Positions 11,986 through 24,790 of a DNA stretch of 64,000 nucleotides are shown here, in pieces. The position numbers and the translations under genes are program-made. How positions within the stretch are numbered: position 1 is the stretch's first letter; each line of letters begins with the position of its first letter. The notes under the pieces are model-generated. The model searched no databases. It was given only the letters and a program-made list of their open reading frames with translations, and was not told the origin of the DNA. Source of the stretch: Diogma glabrata (lineage: Eukaryota; Arthropoda; Insecta; Diptera; Cylindrotomidae); NCBI GenBank assembly GCA_963693315.1, contig OY856188.1:161301058-161365057 (forward strand). Direction: 5' to 3'.

Positions 11986-12537
11986 CGTTTTTTTAATTCC
12001 TGGTGAACTGAAACCGGAAATTAAAAACACTCAACCATATACTATTGATTCCGACCAATCATTTCATTTATATACAGTTTGAACTAGTCGGTATAAATCC
12101 ATAAAAATGCATATAATAGAACCTGTAGATTATTTTAGATTGATTTCTATTGTTTTCATTGTTTCTCTTGTTTCAATTATCTTACTAGCTTTCATTGCCA
12201 ACTGTATTTATATATTTATTATTCAATAACTATTTCACCAATTATTATTTGGTTTAATAAAAATTATTGCATTGTAATTGAATAATCAATCACAATATTG
12301 ACATAATAAAGAAACAAAAAATTAATAAATAAATTACGATTGGGAAAAAATGTTTGATTTTAAATTTAGTTATTGAAAACTCGTTCATATTATTGACAGT
12401 CAAACAAATAATTCAATTATTGACATATTGAATCATTTAAATTATTGAAATTGCAGTTAAAATTTTTCAAATTTGAATATAGAAATAAATTTTATTGAAG
12501 TTTTCTTTTGTTTTTTTTTCTTAGCGTGGTTTTTTGT
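11986..12537. other. AT-rich interval, nothing recognised
   Basis: Contains many ATTATTGA/TCAATAAT-type words between 12220 and 12470, suggesting a diverged short repeat array, but no gene. Confidence 0.25.
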
Positions 12538-12690
12538 ATTGTTTTGAATAAAATGTGCTACATGCAGTGGGCATTACAATATGTGTCACATAAAGGTGTG
12601 TCACATCCGTGTCACATATGTGTCACATCCTTTTAAAACCAAAGTCCGGCAACAATATGCGTTCTAAGGTATTGATGGACGCAAATCTCT
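12538..12690 (+). repeat. interspersed repeat R, copy 3
   Basis: Contains GCATTACAATATGTGTCACA, followed by two further GTGTCACAT words at about 10-17 bp spacing, then CAACAATATGCGTTCTAAGG and TATTGATGGACGC. This matches the order of the R family. The extra GTGTCACAT words make this copy look locally duplicated. Confidence 0.45.
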
Positions 12691-12877
12691 TTTTTTTATA
12701 TTTTTTTAATAAAGAATGGATAACTAAACAATAAATCCTACCACATATAAAAGGAGAAAATAGAGAAAACAAAAAAAAAAATAAGAGAAAAACAATTTTG
12801 TTTTAAAAATTTGCAGTAACAAAACTGAAATGGGGTTGCCAATAATCCAGCTATTGGCATATTCATTGATCATGTCA

Positions 12878-13110
12878 CACACTGTCTCCTCAATGATTAA
12901 AGCCAAGATATAAAGTAAAATGAAAACTGGTTTCTTCGAGCCAGCAATAGTGTGCCATTAGCGAGAAATATTCCACACCTTAGACTGAGAGTGCTACCGT
13001 TGAATGAGTACAGTTCCTCCACTAGCACCCCTAAGATATCACCTTGGCTATCGATATCTGATTCACGAGAACTCGTGGTATGCCAATGCTGGAATACGCG
13101 GGACTGTCAA
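12878..13110 (+). repeat. interspersed repeat Q, copy 2
   Basis: Diverged copy of 4256-4525, recognised by CCTCAATGATTAAAGCC, GGTTTCTTCGAGCC, GTGTGCCATTAGCGAG and GAGAGTGCTACC. As at 4.1-4.5 kb it lies near a copy of repeat R, although the relative orientation differs. Confidence 0.45.
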
Positions 13111-14659
<1,549 letters not shown>

Positions 14660-15068
14660 TCAAAAAAAAAAACCAAGTGAAACTAATAAAATTCTACATA
14701 CATTTTACAATTTTTTTATAAATATACAACACACAAAATTTTTTGTAAAATTTACATTTTTACAATATATATTGTCATTGTGAAAAAAAAACATTTATAA
14801 ACACTACAAATTCTTTTATTCACATACAACAAAAGATTGTAAGGTTTATAAATTAAATTATGAAAATGGCAGAAACATTTTTTGGTTTAATAAATATTTT
14901 GTGAAATCATCAAACTAAATATTTTAGTTTATCAGAGCTATTGTGAAATTTATGCAATTTATTAAATTGTTTTCACAAAACTTTTAGAAAAAGAACAAAC
15001 CCTTTTATAGTATCAACAAAAAGCATTTATGGATTTAATAACATTTTTTTGTAATATATATACAAATA

Positions 15069-16058
<990 letters not shown>

Positions 16059-16166
16059 GCAGCCAAATTCTGTAATTGTGAAGCGGTGAAGTGATAAGTT
16101 TTTTAATGAAAAGAAACGAAGAAATTTTTATCACTTCACCGCTTCACAGTTACAGAATTTGGCTGC
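16059..16166. repeat. 38-bp-arm hairpin
   Basis: Left arm 16059-16096 and right arm 16129-16166 are inverted complements over 38 bp with one mismatch, around a 32-base A/T-rich loop. The outer arm word is GCAGCCAAATTCTGTAA and the inner one GAAGCGGTGAAGTGATA. The arms are markedly less AT-rich than their surroundings. A foldback MITE is likely; no target duplication was found. Confidence 0.8.
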
Positions 16167-16657
16167 TGGATAGATTTTAAATTTTTTTGTTGTGTTTAAA
16201 GGTTAAAGAAAGATTTTGATAATAATATTTTAAGTTATAATTTTTTAAGAATTAACTACGCAAAACCTCATTGATCGTTTTTTATATATTCTTCTATAAT
16301 TTTAAAACTTTATTAATTCATAAAAATTTAGGTTTTGGCGATATTTTTTGGAAATTATAGAAATTTTTGAATAAATCTATAAAGATGAAGTTTTTTTTAT
16401 AAATTTCCATAGTTTTCAAAAAAAATCACCAAACTCTAAATCTTTGGTGTTATGTAGAAAAGTAATGAAATTATAAGGCAAAAAATAAAATTCAACGGAG
16501 ATTAATTAATTAATTAATTTTTTAATTCTTTTTATTATAACAACTACTCAAAAATTGTAATTGTATTTATTTTAACTAAAAAAATATTTTTATTAGCAAA
16601 ACAAAAAAAATTAAAAAACGTTAAGAAGTTCGTGAAATACATTAAATTGAACATAAT

Positions 16658-17131
16658 ATGAAACTCGTGGTTTTTAAAATTAGCCCTAGCAAAAATTCTC
16701 TTCTATATGAAATGTTGTTTTTTATTTTCTCTCCCACTGTAAAAAAAGTTAAAACAAATAAAAAATTTGTGTTAAAAAAACCGAATTTCTGGTTGAAAAT
16801 TCGTGATTTTGACCTATATGTATGGAATTATATGGGTCAAAGGGATCAAGACTGTGCTCAAAATCTATTAGTCGTTGAAAGATTGTTTATGGCTCAAATT
16901 GAAGCTAAGATTAGAGAGTTTCATAAACTGTGTTCTATTGTTATTGTTATTGTTATGGGTCAAAGGGATCAAGACTGTGCTCAAAATCTATTAGTCGTTG
17001 AAAGTTTGTTTATGGCTCAAATTGAAGCTAAGATTAGAGAGTTTCATAAACTGTGTTCTATTGTCCTTAATGGCGGATCAATATGGCGGGAGCAAATCTC
17101 AATCATCAAACGCCTCAACGTCAAAGAATAG
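16658..17131 (+). CDS. unrecognised ORF with an internal 123-bp duplication
   Basis: This 157-codon frame contains two copies of a block beginning MGQRDQDCAQNLLVVE and continuing to KLCSIV. The DNA copies start at 16832 and 16955 and are almost identical. The repeat preserves frame (123 is divisible by 3), giving tandem peptide units joined by IVIVIV. A diverged, opposite-strand relative lies at 17900-18097. I recognise no domain and see no promoter or splice evidence. It may be a transposon-derived fragment expanded by a recent tandem duplication, and it may not be translated. Confidence 0.25.
   Translation: MKLVVFKISPSKNSLLYEMLFFIFSPTVKKVKTNKKFVLKKPNFWLKIRDFDLYVWNYMGQRDQDCAQNLLVVERLFMAQIEAKIREFHKLCSIVIVIVMGQRDQDCAQNLLVVESLFMAQIEAKIREFHKLCSIVLNGGSIWREQISIIKRLNVKE
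16832..17063. repeat. 123-bp tandem duplication
   Basis: ATGGGTCAAAGGGATCAAGA starts at 16832 and again at 16955. The copies run through TTTCATAAACTGTGTTCTAT with a single A/T difference in GAAAGATTG versus GAAAGTTTG. Between them is a short TTATTG triplication. Confidence 0.9.
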
Positions 17132-17147
17132 TTTTGTTGATGTTATT

Positions 17148-17290
17148 TTTAAAAGTGTTGTGTTTAGGAATTACAATATGTGTCATAACAACACATAGAT
17201 ACCTTTTAAGATAAATAGGTTCCACAACAACATGCGATCCGAGGTGTTGATGAACGTTGTTTTTAAACCATTGTGGTCACGTCCCTCTGA
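17148..17290 (+). repeat. interspersed repeat R, copy 4
   Basis: The best preserved plus-strand copy: AAAAGTGTTGTGTTTAGGAA, then TACAATATGTGTCATAACAA, CACATAGATACCTTTTAAGA and CACAACAACATGCGATCCGA. It matches the minus-strand copy at 4105-4235 block for block. Confidence 0.5.
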
Positions 17291-17899
17291 CTTGTTAAAT
17301 CAATAGATCATTTAATTAAAACCTTTTTATGATGTGTCTTTGCTTGCTGAACACGAACATAACCTTACTTTTTGATATAATCGGTTAAAAAAAAATGCAA
17401 ATTTCGCGAAAACTTTGGTGATCTTGGAACTCAAAATACAGTTTTTAATAGTTTTCTAGGGTCCAAGATCGAAAAGTGGAATTTTTAGTATAATATTGGT
17501 TAGGTTCGTACTCAGCAAACCAAACTACATCGAAATAAGGTTTTTTTTAAACACTCCAACGATAAATGGGGTGTCAGTTATAAAAAGCATATACTTTTTG
17601 GTAGTTTTTGTAAAGGATAGGGTCTAGGGACGACATGTGAAAATTTTAATTTAGAGATAGGTTATATGTGATTTGTTATACGTTTTTAGAAAATAAAATT
17701 AACCGCTGTGTGTTCGTTATTACAAAACACAGTTTTTTGGAAAGTTATTGGATATTACGGACAAAAAAGTAGCTTCTAACTAAGAAAAAGATTATATTCG
17801 TATTTAGCAAGCAAATATACATCAAAAAATGGTTTCTATCAAAAGATGCGATGAATTTTACAAGTATAACAGTTAAACAGTTTAAGAAACTCTATAATC
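17291..17899. other. interval without a clear gene
   Basis: Mixed AT-rich DNA; no motif recognised. Several words (CAAACCAAACTACATCGAAA near 17516 and AAGCAAATATACATCAAAAA near 17810) suggest a diverged internal duplication. Confidence 0.25.
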
Positions 17900-18097
17900 T
17901 TAACTTATATTTGCGCCATAAACAAATTTTTTACGACTGATTGAATTTTGAACACAGCCTTGATGCGTTTGAGGTAAAACGTCCCATATATATAAAGATA
18001 GATATGTAGACTCTAAGTTAAAATATCTTATCATACATTCAGTAAGGAACTGATTTATTATACAGTTCGCCAGTTGTCCTGCTATGCCAGTTGCCAT
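17900..18097 (-). pseudogene. inverted diverged relative of the 16658-17131 ORF
   Basis: On the minus strand the peptide LYIWDVLPQTHQGCVQN, then KKFVYGANIS, aligns by eye with YVWNYMGQRDQDCAQN and LFMAQIEAK of the plus-strand ORF. The DNA words GGCTGTGTTCAAAAT and TTTGTTTATGGCGCAAAT correspond to GACTGTGCTCAAAAT and TTGTTTATGGCTCAAAT. This makes an inverted pair about 0.8 kb apart. Function unknown. Confidence 0.35.
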
Positions 18098-18780
18098 ATA
18101 TTTTAATTTTTATTATTTTATTATTCTCCACCAAAATTGAACGAAGTTCATAATTCACACTATTATTTGCATCATACTATTAATTATTATAATATTAATT
18201 ATTAATAATAATAAATAATATTAATTTGCATCATAATATTAATTATTAATACTGATGTTAATGCTGTTTAAATTAGGGACTGTATCACTACCACTATTTA
18301 TTATATGTTTATAGATAGACCACTAAATTATCACAACTTTAAAAAATTTACTTTTCTACTTAAACAACCAGTTTGAAACTTAAAATGTTTAATACTAATT
18401 TTCGTTATGATTCCATTTCCAATTTATAAAATTTTATAAAAGTGTTTTTAAAAAGGAATTTTTTTTTGTAAAATAGTTGTTGGTTTTTTAAATTGCATAA
18501 GTCCCTTTGTAAAGTTTAAAAACAAATCTTCAATATTCGTATTAAGTTTTACAATAAAAATTGTAGAATGTTATTTTTCTGTTCACAAAATTTTACAAAA
18601 TTTTGTACAATTGATTTTTATTTTGTTATGGATACACAATTTATGATTTAAAATTTAAAAAAATCAACATGATCTTAACAATATTTATATTAAAACTATA
18701 AAAAAAAGTTGTAATAAGAAATATTTATGATTTTGTACTTTTTTAATCCAAATCACAAAAACAATTAGTAAGTTTACAAA
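18098..18780. other. AT-rich right flank of the CACTCA-ended element
   Basis: Contains a two-copy repeat of TTTGCATCATA plus TATTAATTATTA words at 18165-18250, and many TTTTACAAA/TTTGTAAA words from 18460 onward that may be subterminal motifs. Confidence 0.3.
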
Positions 18781-18910
18781 TGTTTTTCAAATTTAAAAAA
18801 GTATACAGAATTTTCTATAAAGTTAAGGATTTTTTGGTAAATTCACAAAAATTTTTTTTTAGCACTTTTACAAAACGATTTTGTAAATCTTACCGGCAAT
18901 ATTTTTTTGA

Positions 18911-19112
<202 letters not shown>

Positions 19113-19367
19113 AAAGAGATAATTAATTTCCTTAACCTCACTATTTGTGATTTTCGAAAGTTAGTAGGTATATTCCATACTATCCTAAGTCACGTGTGCA
19201 GTTATTATTGAATGTTGCCAATCAATATGAAATCAATTTTACGACATAAATGTCAAGTAAATTAGTGAATCGTATGAATTTTTCAATTCGAAATCAGTTT
19301 TTGGGTTTATCTGAATAAACCTTATAGTTATTTGTTAATAAAAACCACTTTTATCTCTGAACGTGTT

Positions 19368-19457
19368 TCGGTTGGGACTCGAACTTAGAACCTCATCAGT
19401 ACCAACTAAGTTTGAATCTTTTGGTAGACACGCTGTCAACTGCCCCACTGCGTCGAC
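19368..19457 (-). repeat. tRNA-like module, unit 1
   Basis: Read on the minus strand, an A-box-like GGGGCAGTTGACAGCG is followed by a B-box-like AGTTCGAGTCCC. This is the internal Pol III promoter arrangement of tRNAs and tRNA-derived SINEs. The spacing between boxes is longer than in most tRNAs, and no clean acceptor or anticodon stem is apparent, so it is not called as a tRNA gene. Confidence 0.5.
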
Positions 19458-19860
19458 ATTAGAAACATTTTTAATTACGATGTTGTAATTTCTTTTTTCT
19501 TTAGTGAAAAACTTTTTTTGTCATACTTCACTGGCTACAGAGTTAGTATTTTTATTATATAGATTTTATACGTCTTAAACCCGACAAGGTAGGAATTTTT
19601 ATTGAAAGAGATAATTAATTTCCTTAACCTCACTATTTGTGATTTTCGAAAGTTAGTAGGTATATTCCATACTATCCTAAGTCACGTGTGCAGTTATTAT
19701 TGAATGTTGCCAATCAATATGAAATCAAATTTACGACATAAATGTCAAGTAAATTAGTGAATCGTATGAATTTTTCAATTCGAAATCAGTTTTTGGGTTT
19801 ATCTGAATAAACCTTATAGTTATTTGTTAATAAAAACAACTTTTATCTCTGAACGTGTTT

Positions 19861-19949
19861 CGGTTGGGACTCGAACTTAGAACCTCATCAGTACCAACTA
19901 AGTTTGAATCTTTTGGTAGACACGCTGTCAACTGCCCCACTGCGTCGAC
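19861..19949 (-). repeat. tRNA-like module, unit 2
   Basis: Same module as unit 1, 492 bp further on, with both box-like words identical. Confidence 0.5.
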
Positions 19950-20351
19950 ATTAGAAACATTTTTAATTACGATGTTGTAATTTCTTTTTTCTTTAGTGAA
20001 AAACTTTTTTTGTCATACTTCACTGGCTACAGAGTTAGTATTTTTATTATATAGATTTTATACGTCTTAAACCCGACAAGGTAGGAATTTTTATTGAAAG
20101 AGATAATTAATTTCCTTAACCTCACTATTTGTGATTTTCGAAAGTTTGTAGGTATATTCCATACTATCCTAAGTCACGTGTGCAGTTATTATTGAATGTT
20201 GCCAATCAATATGAAATCAATTTTACGACATAAATGTCAAGTAAATTAGTGAATCGTATGAATTTTTCAATTCGAAATCAGTTTTTGGGTTTATCTGAAT
20301 AAACCTTATAGTTATTTGTTAATAAAAACAACTTTTATCTCTGAACGTGTT

Positions 20352-20419
20352 TCGGTTGGGACTCGAACTTAGAACCTCATCAGTACCAACTAAGTTTGAA
20401 TCTTTTGGTAGACACGCTG
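20352..20419 (-). repeat. tRNA-like module, unit 3, truncated
   Basis: Keeps the B-box-like half but is cut at the palindrome centre, where the array switches orientation. It loses the A-box-like half. Confidence 0.5.
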
Positions 20420-20458
20420 AAAAGAAATTACAACATCGTAATTAAAAATGTTTCTAAT

Positions 20459-20548
20459 GTCGACGCAGTGGGGCAGTTGACAGCGTGTCTACCAAAAGAT
20501 TCAAACTTAGTTGGTACTGATGAGGTTCTAAGTTCGAGTCCCAACCGA
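20459..20548 (+). repeat. tRNA-like module, unit 4
   Basis: First inverted unit. The A-box-like GGGGCAGTTGACAGCG and B-box-like AGTTCGAGTCCC now read on the plus strand. Part of the A-box side lies in the unpaired centre of the palindrome. Confidence 0.5.
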
Positions 20549-20950
20549 AACACGTTCAGAGATAAAAGTTGTTTTTATTAACAAATAACTATAAGGTTTA
20601 TTCAGATAAACCCAAAAACTGATTTCGAATTGAAAAATTCATACGATTCACTAATTTACTTGACATTTATGTCGTAAAATTGATTTCATATTGATTGGCA
20701 ACATTCAATAATAACTGCACACGTGACTTAGGATAGTATGGAATATACCTACTAACTTTCGAAAATCACAAATAGTGAGGTTAAGGAAATTAATTATCTC
20801 TTTCAATAAAAATTCCTACCTTGTCGGGTTTAAGACGTATAAAATCTATATAATAAAAATACTAACTCTGTAGCCAGTGAAGTATGACAAAAAAAGTTTT
20901 TCACTAAAGAAAAAAGAAATTACAACATCGTAATTAAAAATGTTTCTAAT

Positions 20951-21041
20951 GTCGACGCAGTGGGGCAGTTGACAGCGTGTCTACCAAAAGATTCAAACTT
21001 AGTTGGTACTGATGAGGTTCTAAGTTCGAGTCCCAACCGAA
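20951..21041 (+). repeat. tRNA-like module, unit 5
   Basis: Second inverted unit, 492 bp from unit 4, with unchanged box-like words. Confidence 0.5.
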
Positions 21042-21317
21042 ACACGTTCAGAGATAAAAGTTGTTTTTATTAACAAATAACTATAAGGTTTATTCAGATA
21101 AACCCAAAAACTGATTTCGAATTGAAAAATTCATACGATTCACTAATTTACTTGACATTTATGTCGTAAAATTGATTTCATATTGATTGGCAACATTCAA
21201 TAATAACTGCACACGTGACTTAGGATAGTATGGAATATACCTACTAACTTTCGAAAATCACAAATAGTGAGGTTAAGGAAATTAATTATCTCTTTCAATA
21301 AAAATTCCTACCTTGTC

Positions 21318-21859
21318 TTTTAAGTTTTTTAAAATTTATTGTGTTTTTGTAATTATGAATGATGTTTTTGTATGATGTTTTTAAATTAATTTAAATCTAT
21401 AATTAATTGTGAAATATTTTCTTTGCTTCAAAATAAGAATGAAATTAATTAATAACGACGCTGAACAGCAAGATGATAATATTTCTAATTCAAATCAAGC
21501 AAAACAGGTAAAAGAAAAATATGATACTTTTGAAACTCAACACCAATCGGAAAAAGCTGGAACGTCTCGTGATGCTGCGTTATTACATATTTGGAATAAT
21601 AAACAACTAAATTATTTTAAAACTATAAATAGCAGTGGATTATTGTTGTTAGCGACAAAAATGTGGGATAGAATGTATGGTGGTGGTGTTCGAAAGTAGA
21701 ATCGTAAAATTTATAAATTACTACACATTTACACATTTCAGTGGAATAGAAATCATGTTTTGTCAAAGCTCATGGCTCGAACAAAGAAAATTTACAATCA
21801 TCAATGAGAAACAATTGAAGGACCACAATGAATAAGATTCCTATAAAAGGTGGGGAAAT
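21318..21859. other. interval with an unrecognised ORF
   Basis: A 96-codon plus-strand frame (21409-21699) encodes a polar N-terminal stretch (about residues 12-53) followed by LLHIWNNKQLNYFKTINSSG and a short hydrophobic run. It has no motif I know. It could be a decayed exon or transposon piece. Confidence 0.25.
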
Positions 21860-22384
21860 TTGGCCGTATTTCAAAGTCCGGAAAAAACCCATAAGAACCC
21901 AATTATCGTATTAAAAATACTTGATAAGTCCTATCAATTCTATAAACTACAAAATTAACATCTTCTTTGAATCTTCAAAAACTATTTACGATCAATTTCG
22001 ATTCCGATCATCTACTTAGCCAAAATTAAAAATATAATAATTTCAGTTTTCCATCAGATATCATTGAAAGCATATATGATAAAATTCTATGGCTTATAAG
22101 TATCAAAATACTTATTAGAACCTTAATATATTATCTAAAAAATAGATAGAATATATAAAGTAGAATTAGTAGGACCACATGAATTTTTACACACTTTTAT
22201 TTAGGACCAAAACAGGAGTTTTATTTAAAAATTTTAACGCTTATTTAACAACTCAAACGAGTATTTTTCCGGTAACTCGCTTTTGGAGGTGTTATGTAGA
22301 GGTCATTTTTCTATTGAAAATAAGTGATATTTAAATATTCTTAATTTTAAATAGCAGAATATGTAGGTTTTAAGGAATAGTTAA

Positions 22385-22560
22385 ATTTCGACTTGGGTGC
22401 ATACAACAAAGATTGGTTCATAAATCTTACCAATCAGATTATTCTTTCAGAAGCTGAAGATCTTTTAGCTATATTAGCAAAATTTTCGTCCAGCCACGAC
22501 AAATCAGACGTCCCGATCATAGATATAACAGCTGATTGATACAGATATAACAGCTGATAC
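22385..22560 (+). pseudogene. Penelope-like element fragment upstream of RT
   Basis: The plus strand reads LNFDLGAYNKDWFINLTNQI, then an SEAEDLLAILAKFS block and DVPIIDITAD. This resembles, from memory, the segment N-terminal to the reverse transcriptase in Penelope-like elements, with its NLT/NLS word and the LxLGxKF-like block. It breaks off at a stop near 22545. Other Penelope-like pieces lie at 23845, 26.3 and 27 kb, so presence of the family is independently supported. Confidence 0.4.
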
Positions 22561-23124
22561 AGAAGGAAATATATCATCTAAAGAAAATAAAGATCAACAG
22601 GACGTGATTATAAAGCGACAACCATCAAATCAAATTTGAATTTGAATATTGTTTCATAATTTGTTTCAATTATATTAAATTAAACAGAATTTTATTTTAT
22701 ATTTCGTTATGATTTTGTTATAACCATAGCAGTACGTATACAATTTTTAAAAAGAACATAAAAAATAAATAAGTTGACATATATTAAAGATAAAATCTAA
22801 TAGTACGAAAAGGACAAAAGTACATTTTAAAGCATTATAACTACATATTGTAAAACTATAGTTAAAATAAAAATGAAATTGTTGAGTCCATCTTACAGAA
22901 AGAAAATATTTTATATTTTATACTCTTTAGTCATTCATCAATAATAGTTTTGCTACAATAGATGAGTGAGTGAAAATTTGTTTACGAGACGCGGTAGCGT
23001 CGAGTGGGGCAATTATTTGAACCTAAAATGTTTTTATCTCACGTAGGAAATACAATTTTTTCTATGATAGTAAATTTATAAACGATATTTAAAATTAATT
23101 ATTAAATAAGGAATCGCCCAAGCA
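22561..23124. other. AT-rich interval, nothing recognised
   Basis: No gene or repeat structure seen beyond the inverted end at 23125. Confidence 0.25.
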
Positions 23125-23144
23125 GGGTTTGCCGGACTTTGAAA

Positions 23145-23470
23145 TACGGCCAAGTATTGGCCCACTAATGGTTAACAGTACTTGGCTATTGGGCCAGTAC
23201 TAGAACCATTCATCGGCCGTTCTATGGTTAACAGAAAAGAGCCAGTATAAAGCTACCTTTGAACAACCAAACATTGGCCCATGGAAGGTAAACAGTACTG
23301 GGCAATTATTATTGGGCCATTACTGGAACCATGAATCGGTCGATCTATAGTTTATAGAAAATAGTCAGTAATCTTTATATTAAATGGTCAATCAATGGCT
23401 CGCTAATGGTTAACACTACTTGGTTATTGGTTAACGCTAATGGTTAACACTACTGCAGCCATGAATTTGC
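23145..23470. repeat. repeat G cluster 1 (TGGCCC...GGTTAACA words)
   Basis: A patchwork of short repeats such as TGGTTAACAGTACTTGG, ATTGGGCCAGTACT and ATTGGGCCATTACTGGAACC, about 110 bp apart in three diverged rounds. Related words recur at 24326-24400, 24500-24790 and 31420-31615. Confidence 0.5.
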
Positions 23471-23708
23471 CGATCTACGTCCTTTTTTTTAAAATTTCAC
23501 TAGAGTATTATCCGTTTTAGAAATATATAGTTTGAAAAATTTCACATTTATCGTTTTATTCGTTTAGTTATCGCTTCTCGGCTGAAAGACTATGCGATAA
23601 TATTTAAAAGGTTGGTATAATATGTTTTAAATTTTTTATGCTTCACAATGATATAAAGTTGTTATAATGTCTAGGATACGCTATATATAAACACATCCAT
23701 AAAAACCG

Positions 23709-24222
23709 GGGCGTTATGAGAGGGCATTACAAATTCATAACGCCCGCTATTAAGACGCTAAAAAACTAAATAAAATTATTTTTACTGGAGTTTTGCTTAC
23801 AAAACGTAAATAATTCTTACGTAACGTAAATAATTCATACGTAAATTCAAATTGTTACTATAAGGAAGTTTATATTATTATAAATAAAATAAAAAATTAA
23901 AAATAAACAGTAAAAAGTATAGTTTAATTATAGTATAGTATAGTAAAGTATATTTTTAAATATTGCATTTTAATTCAAAAGTGACAAAAGCACACAAACA
24001 GTGAATAATATGGAAAACCATACTAACGCATATAGTAAATAATTCTTATTCAATTTAAGCCAGTAAAAGATTTTTACATTTGTTTAAAAATTTTAGGCAA
24101 CATTTTAGTTATTAAATATTTGTATGGTTTTCCAAAACTATCAAATTATTTTAAACGTCATACAATGTTTTTGTTATACGCTACAAAATTTAGGAAAATT
24201 TGTTTACCATAACGCCCTTGGT
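23709..24222. repeat. segment with GGGCGTTATG inverted ends
   Basis: GGGCGTTATGA (23709) pairs locally with TCATAACGCCC (23735-23745). An inverted copy CCATAACGCCC also occurs at 24206-24216, so this could be a roughly 0.5-kb foldback element. It contains the Penelope-like 3' tail at 23845-24030, so it may be composite. No target duplication identified. Confidence 0.3.
23845..24030 (+). repeat. Penelope-like 3' tail, extra copy
   Basis: TTCAAATTGTTACTATAAGG, then a TAAAAAATTAAAAATAAACA region and GTGACAAAAGCACACAAACA. This is the same non-coding tail that follows the plus-strand Penelope-like copy at 28098-28250. Confidence 0.6.
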
Positions 24223-24325
24223 ACATAAATAGCTATTTCATTTCTATTTTATTTTAATTATTTTGAAAATAATTTATTTAAATTTACATATGAAAATATT
24301 ATTATATAATTTTTAATCTCCGAGT

Positions 24326-24400
24326 ACCAGCAGTCGTGGTTGTCAGTACTCGGCCATTGTTGCATTACTGGTCACCAGTAATAGATCATTACGGAACCGG
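24326..24400 (+). repeat. repeat G, short copy
   Basis: GTGGTTGTCAGTACTCGGCC followed by GCATTACTGGTCACCAGTAA, the same block order as 24690-24790 and 31505-31610. Confidence 0.5.
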
Positions 24401-24499
24401 TTGTTTAGGAAGTTTTGAATTTTTCCGTCATTTTTATTTTAAATTATTTTGTATTTAATTTATTTAAATTTACAAATATGATAATATTTTATATTTTTT

Positions 24500-24790
24500 A
24501 ATGGTCCAGTCATGGTTGTCAACACTTGGCCATGCCTACAATACTGGTCATCATTTTTCACACTGGTCATCACTGGTCCGTTACCAGGCCAACTGTACAA
24601 CCTTGCATGGGCCATTGCTGTTGTTTTTTTTGGCCCATGAATGGCAGCCATTTATTGTCCGAATTTATCATCCAGTAAAATTATTTTAATGGCCCAGTCG
24701 TGGTTGTCAGTACTCGCTTATTGCTGCATTACTGGTTGCCAGTAATGGACCATCACTGCACCAGTTGTACAACCTTATATGGGCGACAAA
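24500..24790 (+). repeat. repeat G, two adjacent copies
   Basis: Two units beginning CATGGTTGTCAACACTTGGC and CGTGGTTGTCAGTACTCGCT lie about 185 bp apart. The linking DNA (TTGGCCCATGAATGGCAGCC, TTGTCCGAATTTATCATCCA) is shared with 31420-31510. The open frames here are incidental. Confidence 0.5.

Larger units (their letters stand above)
21860..23153. mobile_element. candidate element with 29-bp inverted ends
   Basis: TGGCCGTATTTCAAAGTCCG at about 21861-21880 recurs inverted at 23132-23151, with nearly 30 bp of inverted similarity (the inner words GGAAAAAACCC and GGGTTTGCC differ slightly). The interior holds a Penelope-like coding fragment and otherwise anonymous AT-rich DNA. No target duplication could be fixed, so the ends may instead be two copies of a repeat. 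Confidence 0.4.

Noticed and set aside
19368..21041. Functional tRNA genes in the 492-bp units
   Set aside because: Box-like words are present, but spacing is too long and no cloverleaf with a clear anticodon or acceptor stem could be drawn.
23572..23620. U2 snRNA start (ATCGCTTCTCGGC)
   Set aside because: Only about 13 bases agree with the U2 5' end; the following sequence diverges at once and no Sm site is seen.
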